Source of the DNA: Paracyclopina nana
Lineage: Eukaryota; Arthropoda; Copepoda; Cyclopoida; Cyclopettidae
Length of the DNA stretch: 64,000 nucleotides
NCBI GenBank assembly: GCA_019096065.1
Contig: JAGUCH010000001.1
Coordinates: 16,306,001-16,370,000 of the forward strand
Direction of reading: 5' to 3'
In this document: piece by piece, positions 21,641 through 34,217 of the stretch
Numbering within the stretch: the stretch's first letter is position 1
Layout of the letters: each line of letters opens with the position of its first letter
The notes under the pieces: generated by a model
Told to the model about the DNA's origin: nothing
The model's database searches: none
What the model saw: only the letters and a program-made list of their open reading frames with translations
Translations under genes and position numbers: made by a program

Positions 21641-23906
21641 GAATAAAGAATTTATTGCTCTTTATAATGCTTTTTCTGTAGAGGCAGCATTGTTCTGCCA
21701 TCAGCTTTTAGATAGTTTATTTTGCACACAAACTTGCACTGACAAGATGAGCTGAGCAAAGATTGCCCACTTAGCTAGCGTGCGTAAAGGAACTATTTCT
21801 TCTAACCCAATCAGCTGCCTGGGTGGCTTGCTAAGCTGACTGCTTGCGCTTACGAGTCCGCTAAATTGTGCGTCATTAGCTACAACTGATTTTAATGCCT
21901 GAAAAAGATCAAGTCGTTCTACCTCAACGCCCCTGTTTTCCTATTTACTTGCGCTTTTGACGAGACAAGCTGTAGAAAAATATTGGCTCTAAGAGATGCT
22001 GGTATTATTGGCCTCAGTGATGGCCAATATATCTATCAATTTCAGTGAAAATGGCTTTGCACAGATCAATGAAATCTTCTACCCACGAGGCCAATTTTAA
22101 CTACTACTTTTCCGCTTAACAAAAAATGGTGCGCAACTTTCTTGGCTCAGGTGTGCAAGATTTGCGCACCAAGAGACCATTTTAAGTACTCTGAAAAATG
22201 AATATCTTGGCTATTTTAGGTATGACTTCCTTCCTTTCAATCATGAATATAAAAGTACTATGATGCCACCAACAAATCTACCTGTGTGAGAATGCTACGA
22301 TTGAAAGTTTCCACCGGCGATGCAGCAGACTTCAGTAGTGTGTTCGTTTCCTATTAATGAGACTGCATCCCTGGCTTTAGTGCTTTGATCGAAAAACTCA
22401 TTAAAAGAACTAAATCAATTTCCCTCCTCATTCATACAGATTGAACGTAATATTCAAAAAATTAACATTGTTTAGTTGAGCTCTTTTTTCAAGGGCAGAC
22501 TCAAAGAAGTTGTGTATGTAAACTGATTGCAACACGTTTCACGACGAGCTCTCCAAGTTCCGAAAATGAGAGTATTTTTTCTTCCAAGTTGTTATGGAAA
22601 CTTTTGCAGCAAAAAATAAAAATGCTCCTTGGAAGCAAAAGCCCTTGCTCATTGTAGCTCGCATCATTAGCGGCAACAAAAGGATACATATATTTTATAT
22701 TTTATAATACCCACACGAAATGACAAATGCCCCAAGGCCTCGTCTTGTCACCGCACTGTACCAACAAGGAAACTTGTGTGAGCCAGCAGGATGAATTTTC
22801 CTCAGCTCGGAAATGAATGGCAAAGAAGCTAACACGACGACGAGAGTCTAAGCCATTTATCATCCCTCTTGAGAAATTCCTTCCAAAAAGTCCCTTGGGA
22901 TTTGAAATCAAGCCAGCTAAGGATTTAGATGGCGGTTGAAATTACCTTGCGACACTTCAGCTCTGAGATGAAGAGCAATTGATATGTCGCTCCTTTGTAG
23001 CAGAAAAAGAAAGCAAGTACGCGGTACAGTGAAGTGACCATTCACTCTTCGCATTTTCGCTGAATGGCGATTGAATAACAATGGCGATTCAATTGTAAGT
23101 ATTCAGGCCTTGAGCTTTCTCTCTGCTGAAAATAAATCTACATTTGGCACGCGTTCCAATCCCTATATATGCTTTAAGCCAGTGAACGATTTCATCCTGC
23201 TGGATTTCCCTTTTGAGCAGCTGTTTTCCCCAGAATGTTGCCCTTTCAAGCCTAGCGCCTATAACAAAAGAGCTGACAGCAATAAATCATCTTTTCAAAG
23301 TTGTTGAGCTTTTTCCGATTCATGGACTAAAAATTCAGGCTTGAAAATACTTACGATTATTTTCATTCATGGATCAGCTGCTTTTTGGCCCCTCTCTGCT
23401 TGAAGGCACTAGTGAAATGGCAGAAAATCGTAATCTGACGAGTTTTCACTAACACAGCGAGTATGAAGAGAAGGGCAGCCTTTCCTTCTAAAGTAAAGTT
23501 AGCACAACGAGGAAGGTTACATTTTCTCCGTCAATCTGTCAAGATTAGAAAGTGCTTTAAAAAATGAGTTAATGGAAAAAGTTGAGCTCATCAACAAGAC
23601 TTGTTTGGAGAAAGTTGATCACACACACATCATCTTGAAAAAGTTAGCTGATGTTGTTCAAAAGCAGGTCAAAAAAGTGGAACGAAGGGGCTCTTGGCTG
23701 CCCTCGAAGCCACGTGAGGAAAATACCAAATTTTCTCGAGTGCTGTCTTTGTAATGGTGATGATTGGCAATCTTGGACCTCCTCCCTCTTCTTCTCCCTT
23801 TTTCACGAAAATAAAGAGTCAATCATCAGCATTGAATATGAATATCATTTACGCTATATCACAGTTTATTTCTCACAGCCAGGAATAAAACAACAATGGA
23901 TGATTA
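21641..23906. other. Intergenic DNA downstream of the RhoGEF gene
   Basis: No gene is recognised. An imperfect hairpin with arms ATGGTGCGCA and TGCGCACCA lies near 22124-22170. The part closest to 23906 is the RhoGEF 3' flank with its polyadenylation signal. Confidence 0.45.
23865..23870 (-). terminator. Polyadenylation signal of the RhoGEF gene
   Basis: AATAAA on the minus strand, 36 nt past the RhoGEF stop codon at 23907. It is the only hexamer this close to the stop and lies in the right orientation, implying a short 3' UTR. Confidence 0.5.
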
Positions 23907-26900
23907 TTAGCTTGAGGCAAGGTCAACTAATTGGCTCATCGAGGAGGACTTGGGCACAAACGAGTGCTTCTTTTCGAACGACGAGGCTCCATAGATCATA
24001 ATATTGGCCATCCCGTTCCGTCGTCGCCTCCAATTGCCCAAATTCAAGCCATAAAACTGGAGAGCTTTAAACCATTGGCGGGTGCGAGACGCGTCCTCGC
24101 CCTGCAAAAAATGAAAGAGAGCCCAATAAAGTTGGGGTCGATTTGATCTATTGCAAAAGGGTATTTTAAGGGCTTTCACGCCAATTGGAAAAAGCCAGCT
24201 CTTGTTATATCATAGGGAAAATCTATATAAAACAGCCTTAATTAAAGGAAGCAACAACAGATTGCTTCTTAAGCCAGGCTTAGTATGTGTTGTTGTAACG
24301 TGTAAGGCAAGTTAGTAATAAAATGTGTACGTAGCATATAGCTCAAATTGGTTCTATTTTCTATATATGCTTTCTGTGATTAAAAAAACCAGCTAAGTAA
24401 CTGAGCCTTCGGTAAAAGTGCTATGAGGAACAAGTTCTCGTTCATCAATTGCAATTTTTTGTGCGTGGTGCAAAGAACCATGGGAAATTCCGTATCATTA
24501 AAAAAAGAGAAAGCCCCCTTCTTTCCTTTGAGAGGGCAAAGTTATTTGCAACCTCCTCTTGAGCAGAGTACACTCGATCTCTTCAGGTTTTCAAAGGGAT
24601 TTCTGTGAACTCAGGTCACACCTTACTTCCTCCACCATATGCTAACTTTACTTATGTTGCGGCGTTTGATGCTTGCTTACCTTGAATATCAAGGATTCCT
24701 TGGCCGAAATGAACTCCTGCACCTCGAAACAGTCGTCCCAATCTTGTTCCCAACAAATGATGCAATTGCCAAGGAAGATGGGATCCTGCGAATTTTATGA
24801 ATATTACAAGACATCTTGTAAAAAAGCATAGCCTCGTAAAATAGCTTGGAATGTGGTATACTCACTCGAATCATGCTAAAACGGTTGTTCTTTTCTCGGA
24901 TGAGAAGGAGGGCAGCCTCGGTGGCTCCAGTGTCAGCAGGGAAGTTCAAATTGGGGTCATCCTGGAGGCTGCTCGGAGGTTCGAGGCTGTTTCTGCCAAG
25001 GGTGACGAGAAGTGCACTCACTGGCGTCAATTTGACGTTCCAACGTCTCCAATTGGCTTCCGTGGCCTGAGTGAACATCAGTTTACCCTCGAGCACAAAA
25101 TTGACGTCCTCGCGACTCTTATTTGTCCATTGAAGCACATCCAGAGCCATCTAGTGAAAAAAGGAAATTCTTTACAGACACTTTTCAGCTTCTACATAGC
25201 TAGACCTAGTTTGTGCGATTGTGTATATATCCGGCGAAACCCAAAGAACGCTTTGATCAGCTTGCCTTTCAAAGCGATGCATTAACCTGATTAAAATCCT
25301 CGCTTTCAGTTGAAAAGGGGCTTGGAAATATCATACTCATTTTCACGCCTTGCTTTTTTCACGGCGAGATCGAATTCCATTTTTGTAGCAGCAGCAAGAC
25401 TGACAATATTTACTCAACATGTCCTAGCCGAAAGTCTGAGATATCCAAGAAAATAGAAAATGTCTGAGCAAAATGAATGAGAAACACGAGAAAAATAGCC
25501 ATTCAACGAGAGTGAAGAGAGCCTACGAACAAAGAGCTGTCATTCTTCATGAATCTATTTTTGACCAATTTTCCTTCATTATTTACCATTAAATCTACAC
25601 ACTCTGATAAAAGACTCTAATTTTCCCTGAGGGGAAAATATTTGAATGAAGCATGGCAAAAAGCGCTTTAGAAATATGGGTTGCCAGCTCTTTGCTTGTA
25701 GGCGTTCAGAGAGGCAAGAAAAACATGGTATTAGGTGGAAGAATGAAAAAGTTTGCAGCAGCAGCAGCAAGAAGAAGGCCGGCTGCTGTATGTAGTGGTA
25801 TAACTTTTTTTAGCACTACTCTGGCTGCAGTAGTATAGTACCTTTCTAATTCCCCAAGTGGTGTTGCCAAGCACATCCAATTGGCTATCCATTTTTCTGT
25901 AGCTAGACACATTAATCATCGATATCCTTCGCCACAACCGAGTGCTATTGGTGTCTTTTGCCTCTTGATTCATGTTTTCCAAATGGTGCTCGATACGTTC
26001 GCGGCTCTCCTGCAACGAGGTGCGATCCTCGTGGTGCGAAGGAGTCACCTTGAGCAGACGAGACAGCAACAACGGGTATTTGGTCACTCTTTGCACAGGC
26101 ACCTGAAAATATGAAAAAAGTATAGTTGTCATACTACATAAGAATGTAAGAAAGGTATCCTAGGTTTCACTAGTTACAACAGAGTTACGGCAGATATGCG
26201 CGCGCGTGAAAGCGTTTCTCCAAACGACTGAATTGTGTATAATGCACAACAAAAGCAGTCTAGGTATTCAGCAGCATAATAGAATTTTTGTTCGAAAATA
26301 GCGTGTCCAATCAAGGCACTACTACTTTCTTCTGTATAGAGCAGCAGAGAAACCTTCCGCGGTGGTTGTAGTCAAAGTTTACACTTTGTATTATAGATTC
26401 CATCAAGAAAACCAATTAAATTACCATGAGGAAACTGCTCAAATTCATTCTGCGCAGAATGGTATTTTCCATTTGCGAGACCCTGAGGAATATTCGCAAC
26501 AGCTCGCGCTCCTTCTCCAAAGCTGCCAATAATGCTGACGAGGAGCCCTGAAAGTATAAAGTATAGAAATAGCGTTAATGAATTGAGCGGACATTAAATG
26601 GCCAATTAGCAAGTACCTGTCTCGTGCAGTAGGACTTGAAGGCACCAAGCATTGGCTCAGTGTCCTTGAAGATTTGGCCTATTTTGACCGTGCAGAGGTC
26701 CTCGTCGCCCTCGTCAAGAGCCAATTCTATGGCGTCTCGAAGGCTCTCCGTGAAGGATTTGTTCACCTCGGCCAACTCTTCGACATTCAAGAAGATGGCG
26801 GAGAGCTGCTCGTGGCTGAGCAGACCTGCCACGAGCATTGGCCTCCGGAATTCCTCCAGGATGATCCGCAAGTCTCGGCCGTACTTGATCTCGGTCTCGA

Positions 26901-29900
26901 TGATCTCGGTGATGATTTCTTTCCGCTCGCATCTCCGCTTGGCACAAGGCAAGCACGTTGAGGAATTCGGGTCGAATGTTTCATCGCTGAAATTAGTTCA
27001 AGGATTCTTAACTAAAGAACCAATTATTTTTAGCCTGGAAATTAAGGTATGAGTATTCATAGTATCCGGTATGATCATCACATTATTGATTAATGCCATG
27101 ACAGCTCAAAGTTATTTTTAAAACTAGTAATTGACGATAGTAAGCTAAACAGGTGGCCACATCAAAAGGCCGCTCTCATAAAGGCTGCACCACGACAGAA
27201 TTTTAAATTGCACGTCTATTATAAGGTAAATTCCATTTAACCAAATATGGGCTTTGAATAAACCTCTAATATAATAATATAACAAAACCTAAAATATGTA
27301 GTTTTGCAAATTATATAGAATTTTAAAGCTTTTAAAATTTATATACCTTTTGGTGCACGCTGACCGATCCTCAATTGGCTGGTCACAGTCCTCGCAGATG
27401 TGAAGGTCGGTGAGCTTGAGCTTGTCTCGGATTTTCACCGGTCGCTTTCCGGATTTGCCCGTTTCCGACCCCAATCCGGAATCGTTACGCTCAATCTCCA
27501 CAGACGTGGTCCATTTGTCTTTCCCGTTGTGAATGATGATGGTGCTACTCGAGCTGCCACTGCTATTGCTGAATTGGCTCACTCGGTTGGCATGGTTGCG
27601 ATCCTCAAGCTGAGCCTCGGACTCGTTGTCATCGTGCTCCAAATTGTCCACTCCGCGCTCCTTGGCATCCTCCAAGTAGTTGAGGATCTCGTACTTGGTG
27701 GCTCCCACGAAAATCGACTTGACGTCTTCCTCGTCAATTTGAGCCTTCAAGCTCGAGAGCTTCGACGACACGGAGACCACTGTGGAGGTGGTCGACACTT
27801 TTGGAATGGGTGGCAGAGGTCGGTTTTTATTGGCAGACGTAGGGATTTCCTCATAGATGTGATCCTTGTCCTTGGCTGACTCCAATGAGGACGTGGAAGA
27901 GGACTTCACGTCAGGCTTCAAAATGATGATGCTCTTCTCTTCGGAAGAGGGATCCTCATAGGATTTGGCCCTTGGTGAATCAGCAATGATGTGATCTTTA
28001 GTGGTGGAAGATGGGGTGAAAGACTGGGACCTCTCCTTTTTCTTTTGCCTGGGAGGCTTCGAAGGAGCCTTGTTGCCATTGTTGGTATGCAGAATGACCA
28101 CATTCGAATTGATGCTCGCGTCTGGAGCCTCGTCGTTCTCAGATATGTCATAGATGGCCTTATTTGGCGGAGGCGGAGGTGGCGGATCCTTGGGCCGAAC
28201 TGCAACCTTCTCCTTAAAGCTTTGCGAGATGCCACGCCTGCCCAAGCGATGATTTTCGCCACTGCTCTGAGCAAAAGCCTCTTTGATCGAAGGTCTGGAG
28301 CTCATCCGGATCCGCGTGGTGTCATTGAATAGATGTGAGTGGTTCAAGCCCTCATCTGGAAAAATGGTGCTTTGAAAATGAAGGCCGCGGAAATTTGTTT
28401 GAGAAAGGCCGCTCTATATATGTATGGATACATAAACACGGCAATAAAAATCCAATTTCTCAGTGCCAGATGGGAAATGAAGAAGCCTGTGCTATATAGC
28501 AGCGCGGCAGCGGGTGTGTGCATGAAAAATTAAGTTTTCGGCTGAAAAAAAATCGGTAATAACAGTTGCTGCTGCCTATACACCAAAATTGTAGGGTAAA
28601 CACATATTCCATATATCTCACACAAAGAATTGAGATCAATCATGATGTGAGAATGCTCCAAAATGAAATAATTCGTTCTTGTGCTTTGCAAGGTGAAAAT
28701 TGGGCCTGGCGGGTGATTTTTCTTCTGCAAAAACGCGCAATGACCATTCTAAAAGCCTGAAGTCGATCATCAATCACGCTGTTCAATATACCACTTATTA
28801 TCTATAAAGTACTATATGTAGTACATCATTGGATCGCGTGTGGCACTGAACAATTGATCCCCAATCGCTAACCTTGACCCTTATGCTGACCTGGACTGGC
28901 CTGCTTTTAAAAATCATGGAGACTGACTATGGGAAAATGGTAGCGCTACCAAAGCTCACAAGTAATTATCCACGAGGCGCGAGGAAAATGACTCATTAAT
29001 AATGGCGACCTTGATATCTGCGCTCAATTATACCTGATGCCCGGCTGCTGCTGTCCTTGCTCAACTTGGGCAAATTCCTGGTTAATTCTCCAGGGTTGAA
29101 TTCGCACCGGATTTGCTGCTCCTGCTGCCGCTTTCGTCGGTGGTACAATTGCATCAGCTTGGATTCGCTCTCGATGGTGTTCTCAAGGCTGCGCGATTTG
29201 TTGCGTGACCTTCGAAGGCTACTCTGGCCGACCTTGTTGACCTTTTTCGGCGACTCCAATGCGCTGATATCGGCATCGTAGTCCTGATCCTGATGATTCT
29301 CTTTGATTTTCGCCGATGACGAGGATGATGATGAGTTTTGCTGCTGCACCACAAGTGCACGCAATTTTTCCTCCTCTTCTCGCACCTTTTCGCGAAGCCT
29401 CTTCAAATTGCGAATCTGCAGCCGCTTCAATTTCTCCTCGTGGCTCACATCTTCGTGATCACTGCCATGCTCATTGTCATCGCTCAACGACTCCTTGGCA
29501 CTGCTCTCGCTCCCTTCCTTGTTATTATTGTTCGGAGTGGAGGCCGCCACGAGCACAACGGCCTTCTTGGCCGCAGAGGACGTCGAAATCGGGGTGCCAG
29601 TGGGCCTTGGAGGCGTTGGGAGCATTTTCGGAGTGCTCGGAGTCTTGAGGATGATTGAGCGTCGGATGACATTGGAAGAAGACCTCTGCAGCCTCTGGGG
29701 ATCCACGTGAATGTAGGGAACCATTGGGGGCATATGCATGACTGGAGGCGGCTGCGGCCTCCGTCTCACCGAGTTGTAAATGTAATCAGCCTCGGCATAT
29801 GCACGAGCTTTGTCCTCCTCGTCGAGGTCGCAGTCTGAGGCCTCTTCGTCCTCGTCATCCTCGGTGCTTTCACCTTCGTTCCAGCCGCTGAAGTAGCGTC

Positions 29901-32900
29901 CGGAAGCCGATACGTTGTTCGTCAGCCTCTGCTTTCGCATGGCCTCGTATGGATTGGAGGTCGACACGGACTCCTCCGATTGAGACCGCCTCATCATGGC
30001 CTCGTTCTGACTCGTTTTCTGCTTGTGCATCCAGTCACGCCACCATGACTCCACTTTGGCCTTTGAGGCTTGCTTCTCCAGGCCGCAACGACGGCACAGT
30101 TTGCCTCCGGAGGAGCCTTCTGGAATTTCGCACAGGCACACGTTCCCATTAATGGCGAGAGTGTTGTCAATCACTGGTCGGTGGATGTACACCTCGGTGG
30201 GCTTTGGCGGCGTGTTGGAGGCCCACGTGGGTGTCACAGCAGCTGACACTGGGGGGTGCACGTAGAACCTCCTCGAGGCCGAGCTGGGGCCTCGCATGCT
30301 ACCAGCAGCCATTGCATTGTTGCGAGTGGGTAGCACATTGTAGAAAGTCCGTCGAGGTCGAAAATGAGGGGAGAATCCTGGATGATGATGATGATGATGA
30401 TGCTCTGGTTGCTGCTGAGTGTTCACGTGGTTGATGATCCTCGCTTGTGATTTATCTGCAGAACTGGACCGCTTGAACTTGTTAGAGATCCTCGTTGCCA
30501 GGCTGGCCTTTTTCCCATTCTTGTTCACTATGCTCCGGTTCAACTGATCCACCTGAAAATTGTACATATATAGAATTATATCCTTGAATCAAGTAAGGGG
30601 GGGAGTAATCAGTAATTTTGCAACTTTTTGGCAGGAAATTAATGATGGATGATTGTTATATTTCGAGGATGCAGATTTGGCCCCTGCACATAATTTCATT
30701 CATATTGTTACTTCAATGTGCAGCAACTTTCGAAATTACTGCCATACAACAGCTTTTTTCTTCCAATTGATAATTGTTCGCATTGTGTTTTCCCATCGCA
30801 CCAAAAATTACAAAGCAACATGAAAATTTTTTAATTGGTCCCCCAGCTGCAGTAGCCACGCTGATTGCATCAATAAAAGTTACGTTTTCTTCAAATACGA
30901 CCGCATAATGAATTTAGACGCGTCTTAGCATTAACCACACGTTGCGGTTAATCAATTGGACAATCCCTACAATATTTTCTTCCGCCAACTTAATCATGCA
31001 TAAGAGAATTCGAACTGCACCAGGAAAGATTTTTTTCGGCAGAAAATTGGCAAAAAGAGGACCTTTGAAATATGCAAGGATAATTTGCCAACTTCGGGTT
31101 TAAAGCCAATAAAACAGTCGTCATCATCGAATTGCTGAAATGCCTTGGTCGTTTGACGAAAAATCCTCGTGAAGTTATGCATATATGTGCAATATTCGAA
31201 CAAAACAATGAGCACATGGTATATGCACACTCCGCCAGAGTCGTGATCTGGTAGAAAACGAGACAAAAGTTTAATAGCAGGGCAATTCATCATTCCAATG
31301 CACCTTGATCACTATGAGGCTGCTGCATGCAAAAATATGCAAAAATTTCCAATTTTTGCCACCAGGCTCGAAATCAATGGTATACTTTTATAGCTCTAGT
31401 AAAGCAGACGGTAAAGTGTAGTACCGCGCACGAAATTGCTGGGTATAGAGCTTAGTAAATTTTCCCAAGTGTGTATCCACAGCGTTCTACAACACACACC
31501 ATCAAGCAGCCTGGGAAATTCTGGGCACTGATTCTAAATTAGCCACGAGAGTGGAAAATGCCAAGAAAAAAAGATTTTGGCATAGAAGACTGCTTATACC
31601 GTGATTGTCCAACTTTATTTTTCCAAAGATTTCTGCTATTTTTGCAGAGCCTCAAAAACATATTGCGCCAAGTTGACAAACAGAACTCAATGGAGGAGTG
31701 ATTACGCAATAACCAGGTTGACAAAGGGGAATTTCTACATTGAGCTCTCTGCACAGATCTAAGCTATTTGGCTGCAAATAGAAAAGTGTACTACTACTAT
31801 GCAAATAGTTGCATGATCATGCCAATTTTAAAATTATCTCCAATTCCTCTTATTGTGCACTAATGCAGCTGCTGGCAAACATTCAGCAGTAAAAGTCAGA
31901 TGTGGTGAAAACTGTGAAATTGTCGTCTTTAAATGAGTATTTGCATTTGCCATGAGTCACTGTGCGCTACGTCGAGTTTCACCACTTTTTATGCACGTCC
32001 AGAGCAAAAAGCTCTGGGTTGATTAATGCTGCACCTGGACTGATGACCAAGGACTGATAAGCCACTCCTTTGAAATTAACCAACTTTGGCTAGCTGAGAT
32101 GATGATAGCCAAAACTAGCCAGTTCAATTACCACAGAATGTAAGGAGGGCAAGATGTACTACAATCACCCAGTGTGGATTGAGAATTTCGCAAAGACGAG
32201 AGATGACACATGAGAACCAATTGGCATAACACCATAAATTTCGAGTTGAGATGATAAGTGGGAAATCTCCCCCAAGGACACTTGGCATGACCAAGTTTGC
32301 ATGGAAAGGCCAATGAATTGTGCTGCTCATCATCATCATTATTGTCATCTCAGATAAGCATCAGCATTACTCGAAGGCCATAAGTAGCTATATAAGCAGT
32401 TGGGCATCAAAATGAGCAGGGTGGATCAGATATACACCCAAAACCGCCACCTTATGAAAAGTTGCTGCTGCAATGCAACAATCCCGGCTCAAATTTCCCC
32501 GCCTATCAAGTTTTATCTTGCTGATCTGGACTCTCGTTTTGGTACACCCTGTTAGAGAAAAATGGGGTTGGGAGCACAATAGGCCACTTTTTGCTGGACA
32601 ACCCCAGGTTTAAAGTCTCCAAAATTGGCCCCTGCCGTCAATTTTGCTTTTTCATATCATATCAATCTCATATTCTTCAAGGTGTTTTAATGTAGCTAAA
32701 TGGCCGAAGAGATCACTAGGTCAAAAGGATTTTTATCCAGTTGACATTGGAGGGATGATTGATCCATGGAAAATGGTATTAAAGTACCAGTTGAGGAAAC
32801 AGTTTTTTTTTCTGCAAAAAATTGAAAGACTATAATATGATTGAAAGCATCCAGAATAATATCCCGAGCTTCCTATGCTATGTCAAGGCCAATGCTCGTC

Positions 32901-34026
32901 GTCATGAAATTAGCTCTTGATGAATGATCCAGCTACAATGGAATCGAGAATCCCAGTTCCTCGTCAAATTGGTGCAAAGATGTGATTTAAAAATGCTTTA
33001 CAGCCCTCCAGAAGACCCATTACGTAACGTGATAATGTCCATAAATTTCTCACCTCTGATTTCTTGGCAGAGTTTTCAAAAATTGCTCTAGTGCACTCAC
33101 GACTTCAATTCTTGATTAGCACGGAAATTTGGTTAAAACATGCGACTGTTGTTAGATAATATTTAACCTTGATGAGACAAGAGCCTTCATCCATGAAATC
33201 CAAATATTTGGTGGCCACAAAGAAGCAAACTTAGCTAACACACATACAGCTTTGTTTTGCTACAGTAACTCAGTGTAGAGTGAATCAACAACAATTCAGC
33301 TAAACAACAGCAGCAGCACAGGTACATATCGTTTGGATCGATATACGCAAAGTCACTTGCTCCTTTGCTGATGAAGTGAAAGTCTCGCGATGTAACACAG
33401 AGTTACCTGCTATTTGCTCCTCTTGGACTGCACTCATATGAACTTTATGGACTTTGTCAAAAACCACAAAAAATTCCTGCAGTCATTTCAGCTCGTTTTT
33501 CTCAGCACCAAAAACCTCTTTTTAAAAATCTGCACTTAACCATGATCACCTATGAAATTGATGACTGATGTAATTTGATGCATCAAATGGCTAAGAATAA
33601 TTTGACGATAAAAAGCTCTGAAGCTTATTGATGATTATCCCTTTGAGCACCGCGCGCACATAAGCTCATTTGCTGCGGCTAAAAGGTTACGTGTACATTT
33701 TCAATCAGCCTTTAATCAGGGGCCGATATCGATGTAGGGATTTATTGGGCCATAATAAAGGCTGCTGCTGCTATAAATGGCAGTAGAGGGCGCTATAAAA
33801 TGGCCTCATGACAATAAGTTTCTTGGGACTGAAAAAAGGAGCAGCAGCAAATGAAAAATGACTGTTGTAGATATAGTACAAGTCAGCTCAAATTCCCAAA
33901 TAAGAGTGTGTATATTTTTGTGCTTACGTGGGCGAAGGTGATGCCATGGTGATAGTAGGCACTTGAATTGCCTCCAATTTGGGGGGGAGGGGGGCTACCC
34001 ACAAATTCACGGCCGGGGTTCAGCAT
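23907..34026 (-). CDS. Rho guanine nucleotide exchange factor with DH and PH domains, nine coding exons
   Basis: Exons: 34026-33928, 30552-29034, 28355-27347, 26986-26617, 26547-26425, 26102-25842, 25150-24866, 24785-24681, 24101-23907. Phases match and give 1321 residues. It should load GTP on Rho-family GTPases at membranes to control actin. The N-terminal ~850 residues are disordered: a run of seven His (about 84-90), acidic Asp/Glu stretches, a seven-Pro run (about 597-603), and Ser/Lys-rich segments. A Cys cluster (CEDCDQPIEDRSACTK, then CLPC) lies just before the DH domain, possibly binding zinc. DH about 898-1080 has the conserved last helix VPVQRVTKYPLLLSRL. PH about 1125-1290 ends with RQWFKALQF. 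The start ATG has an in-frame TGA upstream and follows an overlapping upstream frame. The family resembles Gef64C-type RhoGEFs, but orthology is unproven. Confidence 0.92.
28356..29033 (-). other. Second intron of the RhoGEF gene (678 bp)
   Basis: Donor GTATAA, acceptor TTTTTCCAG, phase 1. No feature was recognised inside. Confidence 0.6.
30553..33927 (-). other. First intron of the RhoGEF gene (3.4 kb)
   Basis: Bounded by donor GTAAGC after the 33-codon first exon and by acceptor TTTTCAG before the large second exon, both phase 0. No other coding exon or repeat family was recognised inside. Such a long 5' intron is where enhancers or alternative promoters could lie, but none is visible. Confidence 0.6.
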
Positions 34027-34217
34027 TTTGCCTCCTGCTCCTCCAAGCCACCAGCGGTAATTTCATTCAATTTGGCCATCATTATTGGTGGTCGATTTGA
34101 TGGGTTCAGTCTGTGATTGCTGCAGAAAAAACGATAGATGGAATAAATTAGGATGGCCAACAGCAAAATGGTGGGCGAGGACGCGCTCACAAAGAACCGC
34201 TGCTTGCCCGTCATCAC
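34020..34217 (-). other. Upstream open reading frame overlapping the RhoGEF start
   Basis: A 65-codon frame starts with MMTGKQR, holds a hydrophobic run (TILLLAILIYSIY) like a membrane segment, and ends in TGA whose bases interlock with the RhoGEF start (ATGCTGA). If this region is in the mature mRNA, reading it would place ribosomes at the main start. It could also be chance, or the coding start of a separate isoform. Confidence 0.35.

Noticed and set aside
26445-26648. 67-codon minus-strand frame overlapping RhoGEF exons
   Set aside because: Wrong frame across an intron boundary. The correct frame continues the DH domain.
27400-27879. 159-codon plus-strand frame
   Set aside because: Antisense to RhoGEF exon 28355-27347; no domain.
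32400-32560. Possible TIR pair around CAGGGTG and CACCCTG
   Set aside because: The match is too short and imperfect, with no target duplication visible.
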